This document shows positions 27,036-35,413 of a stretch of 64,000 nt of DNA, piece by piece; position 1 is the stretch's first letter; every line of letters starts with the position of its first letter. The position numbers were made by a program, and so were the translations under genes. The notes below the pieces were generated by a model. It worked only from the letters and a program-made list of their open reading frames with translations, did no database searches and was not told the DNA's origin. Source of the stretch: Puniceicoccaceae bacterium 5H (GTDB lineage Bacteria; Verrucomicrobiota; Verrucomicrobiia; Opitutales; Oceanipulchritudinaceae); NCBI GenBank assembly GCA_009772895.1, contig WOUP01000019.1, positions 1 to 64,000 of the forward strand. The letters are read 5' to 3'.

Positions 27036-27179
27036 ATGTTTCACAAGCACACGCCCGCACCCCTCCCCCATCAAGCACCTAAGGCAGTTGAAAAGGTCGA
27101 TCAGGCGACCTGTATCGGCTGGGCCCTATCCCTCGCGGTGCTTGGCACCCAGGTGTTCCTCTTCCATTGGCTGCAATAG
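27036..27179 (+). CDS. small single-pass membrane protein (47 residues), similar to upstream ORF
   Basis: Not recognised. The N-terminus MFHKHTPAPLPHQAPK is polar, and the single helix CIGWALSLAVLGTQVFLFHW ends with LQ. Helix length, Trp placement, an internal Gln and the terminal Leu-Gln match the 43-residue ORF 137 bp upstream, suggesting a duplicated pair. The 3' end overlaps the convergent trmB coding region by 54 bp. Confidence is limited by size and by the weak ribosome site (CAGG). Confidence 0.38.
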   Translation: MFHKHTPAPLPHQAPKAVEKVDQATCIGWALSLAVLGTQVFLFHWLQ

Positions 27180-27797
27180 ACCGCCCATCTTCATGTCCGC
27201 CGGCGCACCGGTCCTGAGGGCGACGAGGGACTGGTAGGCCGGCGCGTATCCCTGAAAGATAGAGCCGGCTTCAAAACGCCAGGGCTCGGCGGGGTCAATC
27301 TGCCAGCACGGGTGAGCCTCCAAATGCTCCACCGTCCAGGCGAAAAACCCCTCGTGGTCGGTCCGGAAATACAGCGGCGCACCCTCCGGAACGAATCGCC
27401 CCAACAAGTGCAGGAACGCGGGCTGGATCAGGCGGTTTTTGTGGTGCCGCGCCTTCGGCCATGGGTCGTTGAAGAGGATCAGGCTGCGCCGCAGAACGAC
27501 GTGCGGCGGCAGGCAGAGCAGAAACTCATTCGCCTCGGCCCGAACAAACTGCAGGTTGCGCAACCCTCGCTTCTCGCGCTTCTGATTGGCCTTGCGCACG
27601 CGCTGATTGATGATGTCGAGCCCCACGCATTGTTCCCCGGGGAACATCTCGGCGTAAGCGGTCAGGTAGTGCCCGTGCCCGCAGCCAAGTTCCACCGTCA
27701 ATTCGACCGGTTCCGGAAACTGTGCGGCCAATGCCTCGCGCAACTGCGCACGTCGGGCCCGAACCCGCTCCAGGTGCTGTGCGTATTTCTCGTCCAT
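27126..27797 (-). CDS. trmB: tRNA (guanine-N7-)-methyltransferase
   Basis: 223 residues. SAM-binding motif TVELGCGHGHYLTAYA, the family block NDPWPKARHHKNRLIQPAFL, and YFRTDHEGFF are all present. It methylates G46 of tRNA. The frame is open to 27977 but the extra 60 residues are unlike the family, so the ATG at 27797 is chosen. It lies 61 bp after the sensor kinase gene on the same strand and may be the third gene of that operon. Confidence 0.93.
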   Translation of the reverse strand: MDEKYAQHLERVRARRAQLREALAAQFPEPVELTVELGCGHGHYLTAYAEMFPGEQCVGLDIINQRVRKANQKREKRGLRNLQFVRAEANEFLLCLPPHVVLRRSLILFNDPWPKARHHKNRLIQPAFLHLLGRFVPEGAPLYFRTDHEGFFAWTVEHLEAHPCWQIDPAEPWRFEAGSIFQGYAPAYQSLVALRTGAPADMKMGGLLQPMEEEHLGAKHREG

Positions 27798-27858
27798 GAT
27801 CGCGAAAGCCGACCAGTCGGTAACATGCCGCGGCCCGTGGCAATGCGAAAAAGCGCCC

Positions 27859-29142
27859 TTACACGCCGTCTCCCACAGAGGCCCGGAAGGGCAGAAAGAA
27901 GCCCATGCGCGTAAATTCACCGACCCGGCTCTCCACCTGCACCTCGCCCCCGTGCAACATGATGATGTGTTTGGCAATGCTCAGCCCAAGGCCCGTGCCG
28001 CCCGATTCGCGTGAGCGGCCCTTGTCGACCCGGTAAAATCGCTCGAAGACATGCGGCAGGTCTGCCGGCGGGATCCCCTGCCCGTCGTCCTCAATCAAGA
28101 CGCGCACGCCCTCCGGCTCCACGCGCGTTTCGACCAGGATACGACTCACCCCGCGCGCGTGACGCAGGATGTTATCGAGCATGTTTTCCACGACCTGCGT
28201 GATGCGTATCGAGTCTACAGCTACCTTGTCGTCACCTTCGGCCCACTTCGTCTCCAGCTTAACGCCCTCCGGCACCCGCATCGAAAAGTTATCTACAATT
28301 TCCGCGAGTAGCAGACTAATCGCTACCTTATCGGTCTTAAGAATGCGGTCGTTGCCTTCCAGACGCGACAGGAGCAGCAACTCTTCCAGCAGGTTGTGCA
28401 GCCTTACGGAGTTTTTCTGGATTTTCAGCAGAAAGCGTTCGAGCTCTTCCGGACTGATCTCATGCAAGTCGTCGATCAGCGTGTCGACAAAGCCCTTGAT
28501 GATCGTGACCGGCGTGCGCAACTCGTGCGAAACGTTCGCCACGAACTCAGTCCGCACCTTTTCGAGTCGCTTCTGACGTGTCACGTCGTGCAGCACAAAC
28601 AGCGTCAGCGAGCTGCGGTTGTTGCCCTGCTCCGGCAGTAGTGCTCCTGCCACTTCAAACCAGCGCGTTGTCTTGCCGATCTGCACCTCGATGTCCGTCT
28701 GTGGCGGCTGCAGCCCCCGCCGGATCTGCTGCACATACTCGAGGAAGTCGGCATTGCGAATAAGCCCTTCGATGCGCTGCCCATCCGGCAGAGACTTGAG
28801 GGCGAACAGGTCGAGCAGCGCCTGATTGGCCAGAATCACCTGATTCTGATTGTCGGCCATCAAGACCGCTTCGCGCAAGCTGCCGAGGGTGGCGTTGATC
28901 TGGTCCAGATAGCTACGGCCCGTCGAACTCACCCGCTCATTTTCCTCCAGCAGCTCATTGCAGACGCCAACGAGGCGATCCATACCGAAGTCCACGGCGA
29001 GGTCACCCCCGTGATCCACCAGATAAGCCCGGCGATCGCGCAGCGAATGGGTCAGGTCTTGCACCAGGCGCGCAAGACGGTGCTGCCTCCAGAAGAGGTA
29101 ACCCACCACCACGAGCAAAAGGCTCCACAATACGATGCCCAT
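27859..29142 (-). CDS. PhoR-like sensor histidine kinase
   Basis: 427 residues. One N-terminal membrane helix (VLWSLLLVVVGYLFW) is followed by a linker, a PAS domain (about 85-190, GSLREAVLMADNQNQVILAN), HisKA with H box FVANVSHELRTPV, and HATPase with N box ENMLDNILRHA, DDGQGIP and GGTGLGLSIA. No periplasmic sensor loop is present, as in PhoR. It follows the PhoB-like regulator by 24 bp. No pst or phoU genes are in the window, so phosphate sensing is inferred from architecture only. Confidence 0.9.
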   Translation of the reverse strand: MGIVLWSLLLVVVGYLFWRQHRLARLVQDLTHSLRDRRAYLVDHGGDLAVDFGMDRLVGVCNELLEENERVSSTGRSYLDQINATLGSLREAVLMADNQNQVILANQALLDLFALKSLPDGQRIEGLIRNADFLEYVQQIRRGLQPPQTDIEVQIGKTTRWFEVAGALLPEQGNNRSSLTLFVLHDVTRQKRLEKVRTEFVANVSHELRTPVTIIKGFVDTLIDDLHEISPEELERFLLKIQKNSVRLHNLLEELLLLSRLEGNDRILKTDKVAISLLLAEIVDNFSMRVPEGVKLETKWAEGDDKVAVDSIRITQVVENMLDNILRHARGVSRILVETRVEPEGVRVLIEDDGQGIPPADLPHVFERFYRVDKGRSRESGGTGLGLSIAKHIIMLHGGEVQVESRVGEFTRMGFFLPFRASVGDGV

Positions 29143-29166
29143 GATGGCTCGAAAACTCCCGGCCGC

Positions 29167-29868
29167 CTATGCCTCGTTGATGCGATACCCCACCCCGCGC
29201 ACGGTCTCGATCAGCGAAGCGCGATGGGCCAGCTTTTCCCGCAGGCGACGGATATGGGTATCGATGGTGCGTGTCTCCGTGTCGGTATCGTAATTCCAAA
29301 CGTTTACGAGCAGATTCTCGCGCGACTGCACCCGCCCCTTTCGCTCCATCAACAGCTTGAGCAGCTTGAACTCAGTGGCAGTCAGTTCAACCGGCTGTTC
29401 GCCCAGCGTCACCGTGTGCATCTCCTCGTCGAGCAGCACATCCGCCACCTGCAGGCGACGCGTCGGCTCGCGGCTGTCATTGGTCATGCGCCGAAAAATC
29501 AGCCCGATGCGCAGCACCAGCTCCTTGGCGTCAAAAGGCTTGGCGATGTAGTCGTCCGCCCCGCTCTCGAGGCCCTTGATCCGGTCCTCCACTTCACCCC
29601 GGGCCGTCAAAAAGATGATCGGCACCGTGCGCAGCTTGTTGTCTGCGCGGATCATCCGACAGATTTTCAAGCCGTCCAGCTCCGGCATCATGATATCCAG
29701 CACAAACAGGTCGGGATTAAACTCCCGCGCCTTGCCCATGATCTGGAGAGGATCGTTGATCACTTCAACTTCGTAGCCTTCACGACGAAGTCGGTAGCTG
29801 ACGAGCTCGGTAACATCCGGCTCATCATCCACCACGAGAATTCGTTTTCCACCCGAGTTTTGCATCAC
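29167..29868 (-). CDS. OmpR/PhoB-type response regulator
   Basis: 233 residues. Receiver ILVVDDEPDVTELVSY with phospho-Asp in LFVLDIMMPELDG and the Thr/Lys region LTARGEVEDRI...IAKPFDAKEL, then a winged-helix output domain (LTATEFKLLKLLMERKGRVQ, ending with the typical TIDTHIRRLREKL and VRGVGYR). It is first gene of the likely regulator-kinase-trmB operon and activates or represses sigma-70 promoters at pho-box-like repeats. Confidence 0.94.
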   Translation of the reverse strand: MMQNSGGKRILVVDDEPDVTELVSYRLRREGYEVEVINDPLQIMGKAREFNPDLFVLDIMMPELDGLKICRMIRADNKLRTVPIIFLTARGEVEDRIKGLESGADDYIAKPFDAKELVLRIGLIFRRMTNDSREPTRRLQVADVLLDEEMHTVTLGEQPVELTATEFKLLKLLMERKGRVQSRENLLVNVWNYDTDTETRTIDTHIRRLREKLAHRASLIETVRGVGYRINEA

Positions 29869-29948
29869 CGCGACAGAGTTGCCTCTCCATGTAACAAACC
29901 TTTCAGCGGTAGAAGCAACCTCTAAATGTTACAGCCACAACCCCCACC

Positions 29949-31850
29949 CTACCCTGCTCGCTTGCCGAGCGCGATCATGAGGATCGTGATGTCCGTCGGG
30001 TTCACGCCGCTGATGCGTGACGCCTGCCCCAGATTGGCCGGGCGGATCGCCTTCAGTTTTTGTGCGCTCTCCGCCCGCAGCCCGGAAACAGCGTCGTAAT
30101 CGTAATCGCGCGGAATCTTGATGCGTTCCGCCTGGTCCAGTTTGGCCACCAAACGCGCCTCCCGCTCTAGATAGCCGCCATAGCGGATACGGTAGAGAAT
30201 TTCAGCTCTGGTTTCGTCGCGCAGCGAGGTAAATGCGTCCGGCAGCTTCACCTCGCGGTTTTTGCGGATCAAGTCGGCGTATGCGCCTCCGCTGGTGGTC
30301 TGCTTTTCCAACCGATCCTTCCAGAAATCGACGTCCTGCTTCTTTTTCTGCACGCGCGCCAGCCGATCGTCCGGCAACAGGCCACAATGTTCCGCGTGGT
30401 GCAACAGCCGCAATTCCGAGCTGCTGTGATTGAAAAGCAAACGGTGCTCCGCGCGACTGGTGAACATGCGATAGGGCTCGTTCGTGCCCTTGGTCACCAA
30501 ATCGTCGATCAAGACGCCTATGTAACCTTCGTGACGCCGCACAATGATCGACTCTTCACCCCGCACTTTCAGCGCCGCATTGACCCCGGCAATCAGCCCT
30601 TGCGCCGCCGCTTCCTCGTAGCCGGAGGTGCCGTTGATTTGCCCCGCAAAAAACAGACCTTCGACTTTTTTGGACTCCAAGGACGCGAAAAGCTGCGTCG
30701 GCGGGGCAAAATCATACTCCACGGCGTAGGCCGGCCGCAGCATCACCGCATTCTCGAGGCCCTGGATGCTATGCAACATCTCCACTTGGACGTCGAACGG
30801 CAGGCTGGTCGAAAGCCCGTTGATGTACCATTCGTCCGTATGGCGCCCCTCGGGCTCGAGAAACAGCCGATGTCGGTCCTTGTCCGCAAAGCGCACGAAT
30901 TTGTCCTCGATGCTGGGGCAGTAGCGTGGCCCCACACCACTGATTTCGCCCGAATACATCGCTGAGCGGTGCAAATTGTCCCGCACGATCTGCTCCGTCG
31001 CCTCACCGGTGTAGGTGACGAAACACGACACCTGCTCCCACCCCGGATACCAGCCCTGCTTGGTCTGGCCCGGCATGCCGGCGTCAAAGAGCAGCTTTTC
31101 TGCGGCAGGCGTCGGAATTTTCACGCCCTGTTCCACGTGGAACATGGGCACGTCGTTCCGCGTATCGTAAAACGCAAACAGCGTCGGCTCGGGGTCTCCA
31201 GGTTGCTCCTCCAGACCTTCAAAATCGATCGAAGAGCCCAAAAGTCGGCACGGCGTTCCCGTTTTCAGGCGTTCCAGCTCGATACCAGCCTCAAGAAAGC
31301 TGCCCGACAGCGTATTGGCAGAGAAATCACCCATGCGCCCGCCTTCGGACTTCTTTTCTCCGATGTGCATCAGTGCCTTGAGGAACGTGCCTGTGGTCAC
31401 GATCACCGTTTTCCCTTTGAAATCGACGCCAAGTTGGGTCTGCACCCCGACCACGCGGCCGCCCTTGAAGATCAGCCCGGTAACCATCGCCTGAAACAAG
31501 GTCAGATTCGGCTGCCGCTCCAGGGTATGTTTCATGCGGAACTGATAGGCTTTTTTATCGCACTGAGCGCGCGGCGCCTGCACGGCCAGACCCTTGGAGG
31601 CGTTGAGCAGACGAAACTGGATGGCGGTCACGTCCGTATTGATCGCCATTTCGCCGCCCAAGGCGTCGATTTCGCGCACCATATGCCCCTTGGCCAGGCC
31701 CCCAATCGCCGGATTGCAGCTCATGGCCGCAATCGTATCGAGATTGCCGGTCAGCATCAGCACGCGCGACCCCATCCGGGCCGCGGCTAGAGCCGCCTCG
31801 CACCCAGCGTGCCCCGCTCCACACACAATAACGTCAAATTCCTGCGCCAT
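29949..31850 (-). CDS. mnmG: tRNA uridine-5-carboxymethylaminomethyl modification enzyme MnmG (GidA)
   Basis: 633 residues. FAD-binding [18 protein letters not shown], the family blocks [20 protein letters not shown] and [12 protein letters not shown], and a C-terminal helical domain ([19 protein letters not shown]) are present. With MnmE it installs the cmnm5 group at wobble uridine 34. The ATG at 31850 is 2 bp after the mnmE stop; a GTG at 31856 is an alternative. A parS-like palindrome lies inside the gene at 31129-31144. Confidence 0.97.
   Translation of the reverse strand: MAQEFDVIVCGAGHAGCEAALAAARMGSRVLMLTGNLDTIAAMSCNPAIGGLAKGHMVREIDALGGEMAINTDVTAIQFRLLNASKGLAVQAPRAQCDKKAYQFRMKHTLERQPNLTLFQAMVTGLIFKGGRVVGVQTQLGVDFKGKTVIVTTGTFLKALMHIGEKKSEGGRMGDFSANTLSGSFLEAGIELERLKTGTPCRLLGSSIDFEGLEEQPGDPEPTLFAFYDTRNDVPMFHVEQGVKIPTPAAEKLLFDAGMPGQTKQGWYPGWEQVSCFVTYTGEATEQIVRDNLHRSAMYSGEISGVGPRYCPSIEDKFVRFADKDRHRLFLEPEGRHTDEWYINGLSTSLPFDVQVEMLHSIQGLENAVMLRPAYAVEYDFAPPTQLFASLESKKVEGLFFAGQINGTSGYEEAAAQGLIAGVNAALKVRGEESIIVRRHEGYIGVLIDDLVTKGTNEPYRMFTSRAEHRLLFNHSSSELRLLHHAEHCGLLPDDRLARVQKKKQDVDFWKDRLEKQTTSGGAYADLIRKNREVKLPDAFTSLRDETRAEILYRIRYGGYLEREARLVAKLDQAERIKIPRDYDYDAVSGLRAESAQKLKAIRPANLGQASRISGVNPTDITILMIALGKRAG
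31129..31144. other. parS-like site 1 (inside mnmG)
   Basis: TGTTCCACGTGGAACA is a perfect 16-bp palindrome and matches the ParB-binding parS site in its C-G variant, as known in Pseudomonas. It encodes Phe-His-Val-Glu in MnmG. Confidence 0.8.
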
Positions 31851-31852
31851 AA

Positions 31853-33211
31853 TCACTTACCAATGCAAAACTTCGCGAAAAGAGTATCCAGCATCGCTTC
31901 ATTGTCGATCCGCCCGACGATCTCACCCATGGCATCAATAGCGTCGCGGAGATCGCTGGCCACCAATTCAGTCGGCTCGTCGCGCTGTAATTTCTCCCGC
32001 GCTTCGACAATACAGCCGCGCGCACGGGCCAGGGCCGTGGCATGACGCGCCGACACCAGCACCGAATCTTCCTGTGGAATCACGACGCGATCGCGCAGCA
32101 GGTGTTCCACGTGGAACAGCAAGTCCGAAACGCCCGCGCCCGTTTTGGCTGAAACCTGCAACTGCGGAATGCCGTCCAACTCGAAACGGCCAGCGGGATT
32201 CTCGGCCAAATCCGTCTTGTTATAGAGCACCAATGCCGGTTTTTCCCTCAGCGCTTGCTGCACCGGCTCAGGGAGCGCGGGCACCGGATGCGTCGCATCC
32301 AGCACCAACAGCAACAGATCCGCGCGATTCACCTGTTGCAATGCACGATCGACACCTTGCTTCTCGATCGCGTCTGCCGTCTCGTGAATTCCAGCGGTAT
32401 CGATTACCCGCAGCAGAAACGGGCCCACCATCAGACTCGCCTCCAAGTAGTCGCGCGTCGTGCCCGGCAAATCGCTGACAATGGCGCGATCTTCACCCAG
32501 CAGCCGATTCAACAAACTGCTCTTGCCTGCATTCGGTTCGCCGAGGATGACGGTGCGCACGCCCTCCTGCAGCAATTGCTTATAGTGGCTCGTCGCCTCT
32601 AGCTGCTGCATTTCCTCGGTCAGGGCGGCCAGGTCCTGAGCAGGGCCCGCCTGATCTTCCGGCGGCAAATCTTCTTCCGGGAAGTCGATGTAGGCCTCCA
32701 GATGTGCCGACACCCCAAGCAAACGGGAGACAAAAACATCGACCTTGCGCCCGACTTCGCCCGAAAGCTGGCGTTGCGCCGCGGAAAGGGCGGCCCGACT
32801 GCGCGCATTGATCACTTCAACAATGGATTCGGCTTGAGTCAGGTCCAGCTTGCCTTGCAAAAAGGCTCTACGCGTGAACTCTCCCGGATCGGCCAAACGG
32901 CAACCACGCGCAACCATATCTTCCAGAAGGAGTTGCACGATCAGCGGACTTCCATGCGGCATCAATTCCAGCATGGATTCACCGGTGAAGCTTTTGCCTT
33001 CCTCGTAGAACACATAGACAAGTTCATCCACCGTTTCGCCCTGCACATCGCGGTATCGAGCCAAGGTGGCCCGACGCGGTTCCGGAGATTTCGAGAAACC
33101 AAACACCCGCTGTGCCAGCGTCAACGCCTCCGGGCCGCTCACCCGCAGAATCGCCAGCGCACCACTACCGGGAGGCGTCGCCGCCGCCACTATGGTATCC
33201 GATCCATACAT
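31853..33211 (-). CDS. mnmE: tRNA modification GTPase MnmE (TrmE)
   Basis: 452 residues. The N-terminal folate-binding domain ([20 protein letters not shown]) is followed by a helical domain split by the G domain, with G1 [14 protein letters not shown]3 DTAG and G4 NKTD. The C-terminus is the invariant FCIGK with the catalytic-chemistry Cys. It partners MnmG in wobble-uridine modification. It lies directly upstream of mnmG; the pair is often origin-proximal. A parS-like site is embedded at 32103-32118. Confidence 0.97.
   Translation of the reverse strand: MYGSDTIVAAATPPGSGALAILRVSGPEALTLAQRVFGFSKSPEPRRATLARYRDVQGETVDELVYVFYEEGKSFTGESMLELMPHGSPLIVQLLLEDMVARGCRLADPGEFTRRAFLQGKLDLTQAESIVEVINARSRAALSAAQRQLSGEVGRKVDVFVSRLLGVSAHLEAYIDFPEEDLPPEDQAGPAQDLAALTEEMQQLEATSHYKQLLQEGVRTVILGEPNAGKSSLLNRLLGEDRAIVSDLPGTTRDYLEASLMVGPFLLRVIDTAGIHETADAIEKQGVDRALQQVNRADLLLLVLDATHPVPALPEPVQQALREKPALVLYNKTDLAENPAGRFELDGIPQLQVSAKTGAGVSDLLFHVEHLLRDRVVIPQEDSVLVSARHATALARARGCIVEAREKLQRDEPTELVASDLRDAIDAMGEIVGRIDNEAMLDTLFAKFCIGK
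32103..32118. other. parS-like site 2 (inside mnmE)
   Basis: A second perfect copy of TGTTCCACGTGGAACA, 974 bp from site 1. It is read as Phe-His-Val-Glu-His in MnmE, in the same codon phase as site 1. Confidence 0.8.
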
Positions 33212-33260
33212 CTCCCCAATATAGATGAATCGCTGCGTTCAACGCAATCGTTGTGCGAAT

Positions 33261-33276
33261 CGTTCCACGTGGAACA
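33261..33276. other. parS-like site 3 (mnmE-recA intergenic)
   Basis: CGTTCCACGTGGAACA has a perfect 14-bp core palindrome (33262-33275) and differs from sites 1 and 2 only in the first base. It lies in non-coding DNA beside the recA terminator, so protein coding cannot explain it. Confidence 0.8.
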
Positions 33277-33308
33277 AAAAGGCCCGCCAGTAGATCTACC
33301 GGCAGGCC
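33276..33308 (-). terminator. terminator of recA
   Basis: On the minus strand, the hairpin over 33308-33281 (GGCCTGCCGGTAG then CTACTGGCGGGCC) is followed by TTTTT (33280-33276). It begins 31 bp after the recA stop and abuts parS-like site 3. Confidence 0.8.
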
Positions 33309-33339
33309 AAAGTCATTCGATGGAGTAGGGGAGGGGCAG

Positions 33340-34479
33340 CTAATTCTTGCCGCTCGAACTTTCCTTGCTCGAGCTGTCGCTGCTGCTACTGTCGTCGTCG
33401 CTTGAATCCGCGCCGTCGTCATCATCTCCCGCAGCCCCAGTAGCCAGGGAAGCACCGCCGGTCACTTGGACATTGCTGTAAATCGCCTTGGTCACCGCTT
33501 CCATGGTTTCCGGGTTTTCCATGAGGAACTGCTTGGCGGCTTCGCGGCCCTGACCGAGCAAGTTGCCGTCGTAGGAGATCCAGGAACCCTTCTTTTCGAG
33601 GATCTTGTAGTCGATCCCAAGGTCGAGCACGGATCCGGTGCGCGAAATACCCTCGTTATACATGATGTCGAACTCGCACTCGGTGAAGGGCGGGGCCACT
33701 TTGTTCTTCACCACCTTCAGGCGCGTGCGGTTACCGGTGACTTTGCCGCTGGTGTCCTTGATCTGGCCGATGCGGCGGATATCCATGCGCACGGAGGCGG
33801 CAAATTTCAAGGCGCGACCACCGGGCTGGGTTTCCGGGTTGCCAAACATGACCCCGATCTTCTCGCGGATCTGGTTGGTAAAGAGGCAGACGCAACGCGT
33901 GCGGGAGATGGCGCCGGTGAGGCGACGCATCGCCTGGCTCATCATGCGCGCCTGCAGGCCCACCGTGCTGTCCCCGAATTGGCCATCGAGCTCGTTTTTC
34001 GAGACGAGCGCCGCCACGGAGTCGATCACGATAATGTCGATCGCACCGCTGCGGATCAGCGTTTCGGTAATGTTGAGCGCATCTTCGCCGCTTTCCGGCT
34101 GGGAAACCATCAGGTTGTCGACATCCACGCCGACGACGCGGGCGTAGCGGGGATCTAGCGCGTGCTCCACGTCGATAAAGACGGCGTTGCCGCCCATACG
34201 CTGAGCCTGGGCGATCAAGGCGAGGCAGAGCGTCGTCTTGCCGGAAGACTCGGGGCCATACACCTCGCAGACACGGCCGCGGGGTAGGCCGCCGACGCCC
34301 AGGGCTAGGTCGACCGAGGGGCAGCCGGAAGGGATCACCTGCACATCGAGCTTCGTGGCCTCGCCCAAACGCATGACGGTGCCTTCGCCGAACTGCTTCG
34401 TGATTGCGGAAAGGGCCAAATCCAAGGCCTTCTTCGAGTCGGCCGCCGGGGCCGGGGTCGTCTTGCTGGTACGTGCCAT
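33340..34479 (-). CDS. recA: recombinase RecA
   Basis: 379 residues from the ATG at 34479 (a GTG at 34503 would add eight). Walker [10 protein letters not shown], the signature [14 protein letters not shown], and [20 protein letters not shown] are intact. It mediates strand exchange and LexA cleavage. The C-terminal tail is an unusually long run of Asp and Ser (about 30 residues), more extreme than the usual acidic tail. The gene has its own terminator. Confidence 0.98.
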   Translation of the reverse strand: MARTSKTTPAPAADSKKALDLALSAITKQFGEGTVMRLGEATKLDVQVIPSGCPSVDLALGVGGLPRGRVCEVYGPESSGKTTLCLALIAQAQRMGGNAVFIDVEHALDPRYARVVGVDVDNLMVSQPESGEDALNITETLIRSGAIDIIVIDSVAALVSKNELDGQFGDSTVGLQARMMSQAMRRLTGAISRTRCVCLFTNQIREKIGVMFGNPETQPGGRALKFAASVRMDIRRIGQIKDTSGKVTGNRTRLKVVKNKVAPPFTECEFDIMYNEGISRTGSVLDLGIDYKILEKKGSWISYDGNLLGQGREAAKQFLMENPETMEAVTKAIYSNVQVTGGASLATGAAGDDDDGADSSDDDSSSSDSSSKESSSGKN

Positions 34480-34570
34480 GAAATCAATCGGTGTGGGATT
34501 CACAGGAGTGAAAGGATGCGCCCATCTTCCGGCTCACACCCTCGCTACGCAAGCACAAAAAGTGTCACTT

Positions 34571-34584
34571 TGTTCACTTGTTCA
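34571..34584. promoter_or_regulatory. weak LexA-operator candidate upstream of recA
   Basis: TGTTCACTTGTTCA, 92 bp upstream of the recA start, carries one perfect half of the Verrucomicrobia LexA consensus TGTTC-N4-GAACA. The second half is GTTCA, a direct rather than inverted repeat. No better match is seen before recA. Confidence 0.25.
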
Positions 34585-34595
34585 CCAGAGTTGAC

Positions 34596-34611
34596 AGTTC
34601 TACGTGGAACA
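34596..34611. other. parS-like site 4 (recA-HAD intergenic, one mismatch)
   Basis: AGTTCTACGTGGAACA differs from the 16-bp palindrome at two positions, the outer T to A and one inner C to T. It lies 15 bp before the HAD gene start and 1335 bp from site 3. Confidence 0.6.
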
Positions 34612-34625
34612 TTGACCTTCAGCCC

Positions 34626-35309
34626 ATGGGCGTATTCCTCACCGATTTGCTCGCCGACGTGCAACACGTCATCTGGGACTGGAACGGCACATTGCTGGAC
34701 GACCGCTGGCTGTGCGTGTTGACACTGAACGGACTGCTGGAGCGCGAGGGCAGGGGGCCGATCGACGAGCAGGTCTACCTCGAGCACTTCGGCTTTCCGG
34801 TGTTGGACTTCTACGACTGGCTGGGCTTTGCGGTGGATGGGCCGAGCTTTGAAGATCTGTCGACGCGTTTCATCAGCGGCTACCACGCACGCGCAGAGGA
34901 GCTGGCCCTGCAACCCCACACCGAGGAGGTACTCGGTGCGCTGCAATCGCTCGGGATTCCGCAAAGCGTGCTCAGCGCCAGCCGTCAGGATCACCTCGAA
35001 AAGCAGGTGCGTCACGCGGAACTGGGCCCCTACTTTGAGGCCCTGTGCGGCACGGACACCATTCACGCCCACGGCAAAGTGGGCCGCGGTCAGGATCGCA
35101 TTGCAGAGCTGCAGATCGAGCCGCAACAGGTCTTGATGGTCGGCGATACGACGCACGATCTGGAGGTGGCTGAAGCCATGGGCGTGCGCTGCCTGCTCGT
35201 GGCACACGGCCACCACAGCTACGCTCGCCTGGAGGCAACCGGCTGCCCCGTGGTGCACGATTTCAGCGAATTGCGCCGTCACCTGTCGGCCCTCGCCGCC
35301 AGTCGCTAG
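34626..35309 (+). CDS. HAD-family phosphatase, phosphoglycolate phosphatase-like
   Basis: 227 residues. Motif I is DWNGTLLDD (nucleophile Asp; the usual second Asp is Asn), motif II SVLSAS, the Lys in HGKVGRG and motif IV MVGDTTHDLEVAEAMG. The helical cap lies between residues 20 and 90. It dephosphorylates small phosphometabolites; the substrate is not readable. With Asn at motif-I +2, the general acid/base is replaced, so activity may be altered. The ATG at 34626 is chosen over an upstream TTG at 34578, which would translate the parS-like site. Confidence 0.8.
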   Translation: MGVFLTDLLADVQHVIWDWNGTLLDDRWLCVLTLNGLLEREGRGPIDEQVYLEHFGFPVLDFYDWLGFAVDGPSFEDLSTRFISGYHARAEELALQPHTEEVLGALQSLGIPQSVLSASRQDHLEKQVRHAELGPYFEALCGTDTIHAHGKVGRGQDRIAELQIEPQQVLMVGDTTHDLEVAEAMGVRCLLVAHGHHSYARLEATGCPVVHDFSELRRHLSALAASR

Positions 35310-35413
35310 GCCGGATCGCCGGCAGCCAGACTCTACGACCGTTGGCCAAAGAGAAGCCACGGCTGCACTTTCACCCTCGCCAACGGGGCCGAAGCCCTTA
35401 GCGTCAGGCCCTG

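Noticed and set aside
26782-27078. 98-residue minus-strand ORF in the atp-trmB gap
   Set aside because: No motif and no hydrophobic or conserved segment; the plus-strand small ORFs share features with each other and are preferred.
31129-31144. parS-like palindromes as LexA operators
   Set aside because: LexA consensus in this phylum has a 4-bp spacer between TGTTC and GAACA; these sites have 6 bp and a CACGTG core.
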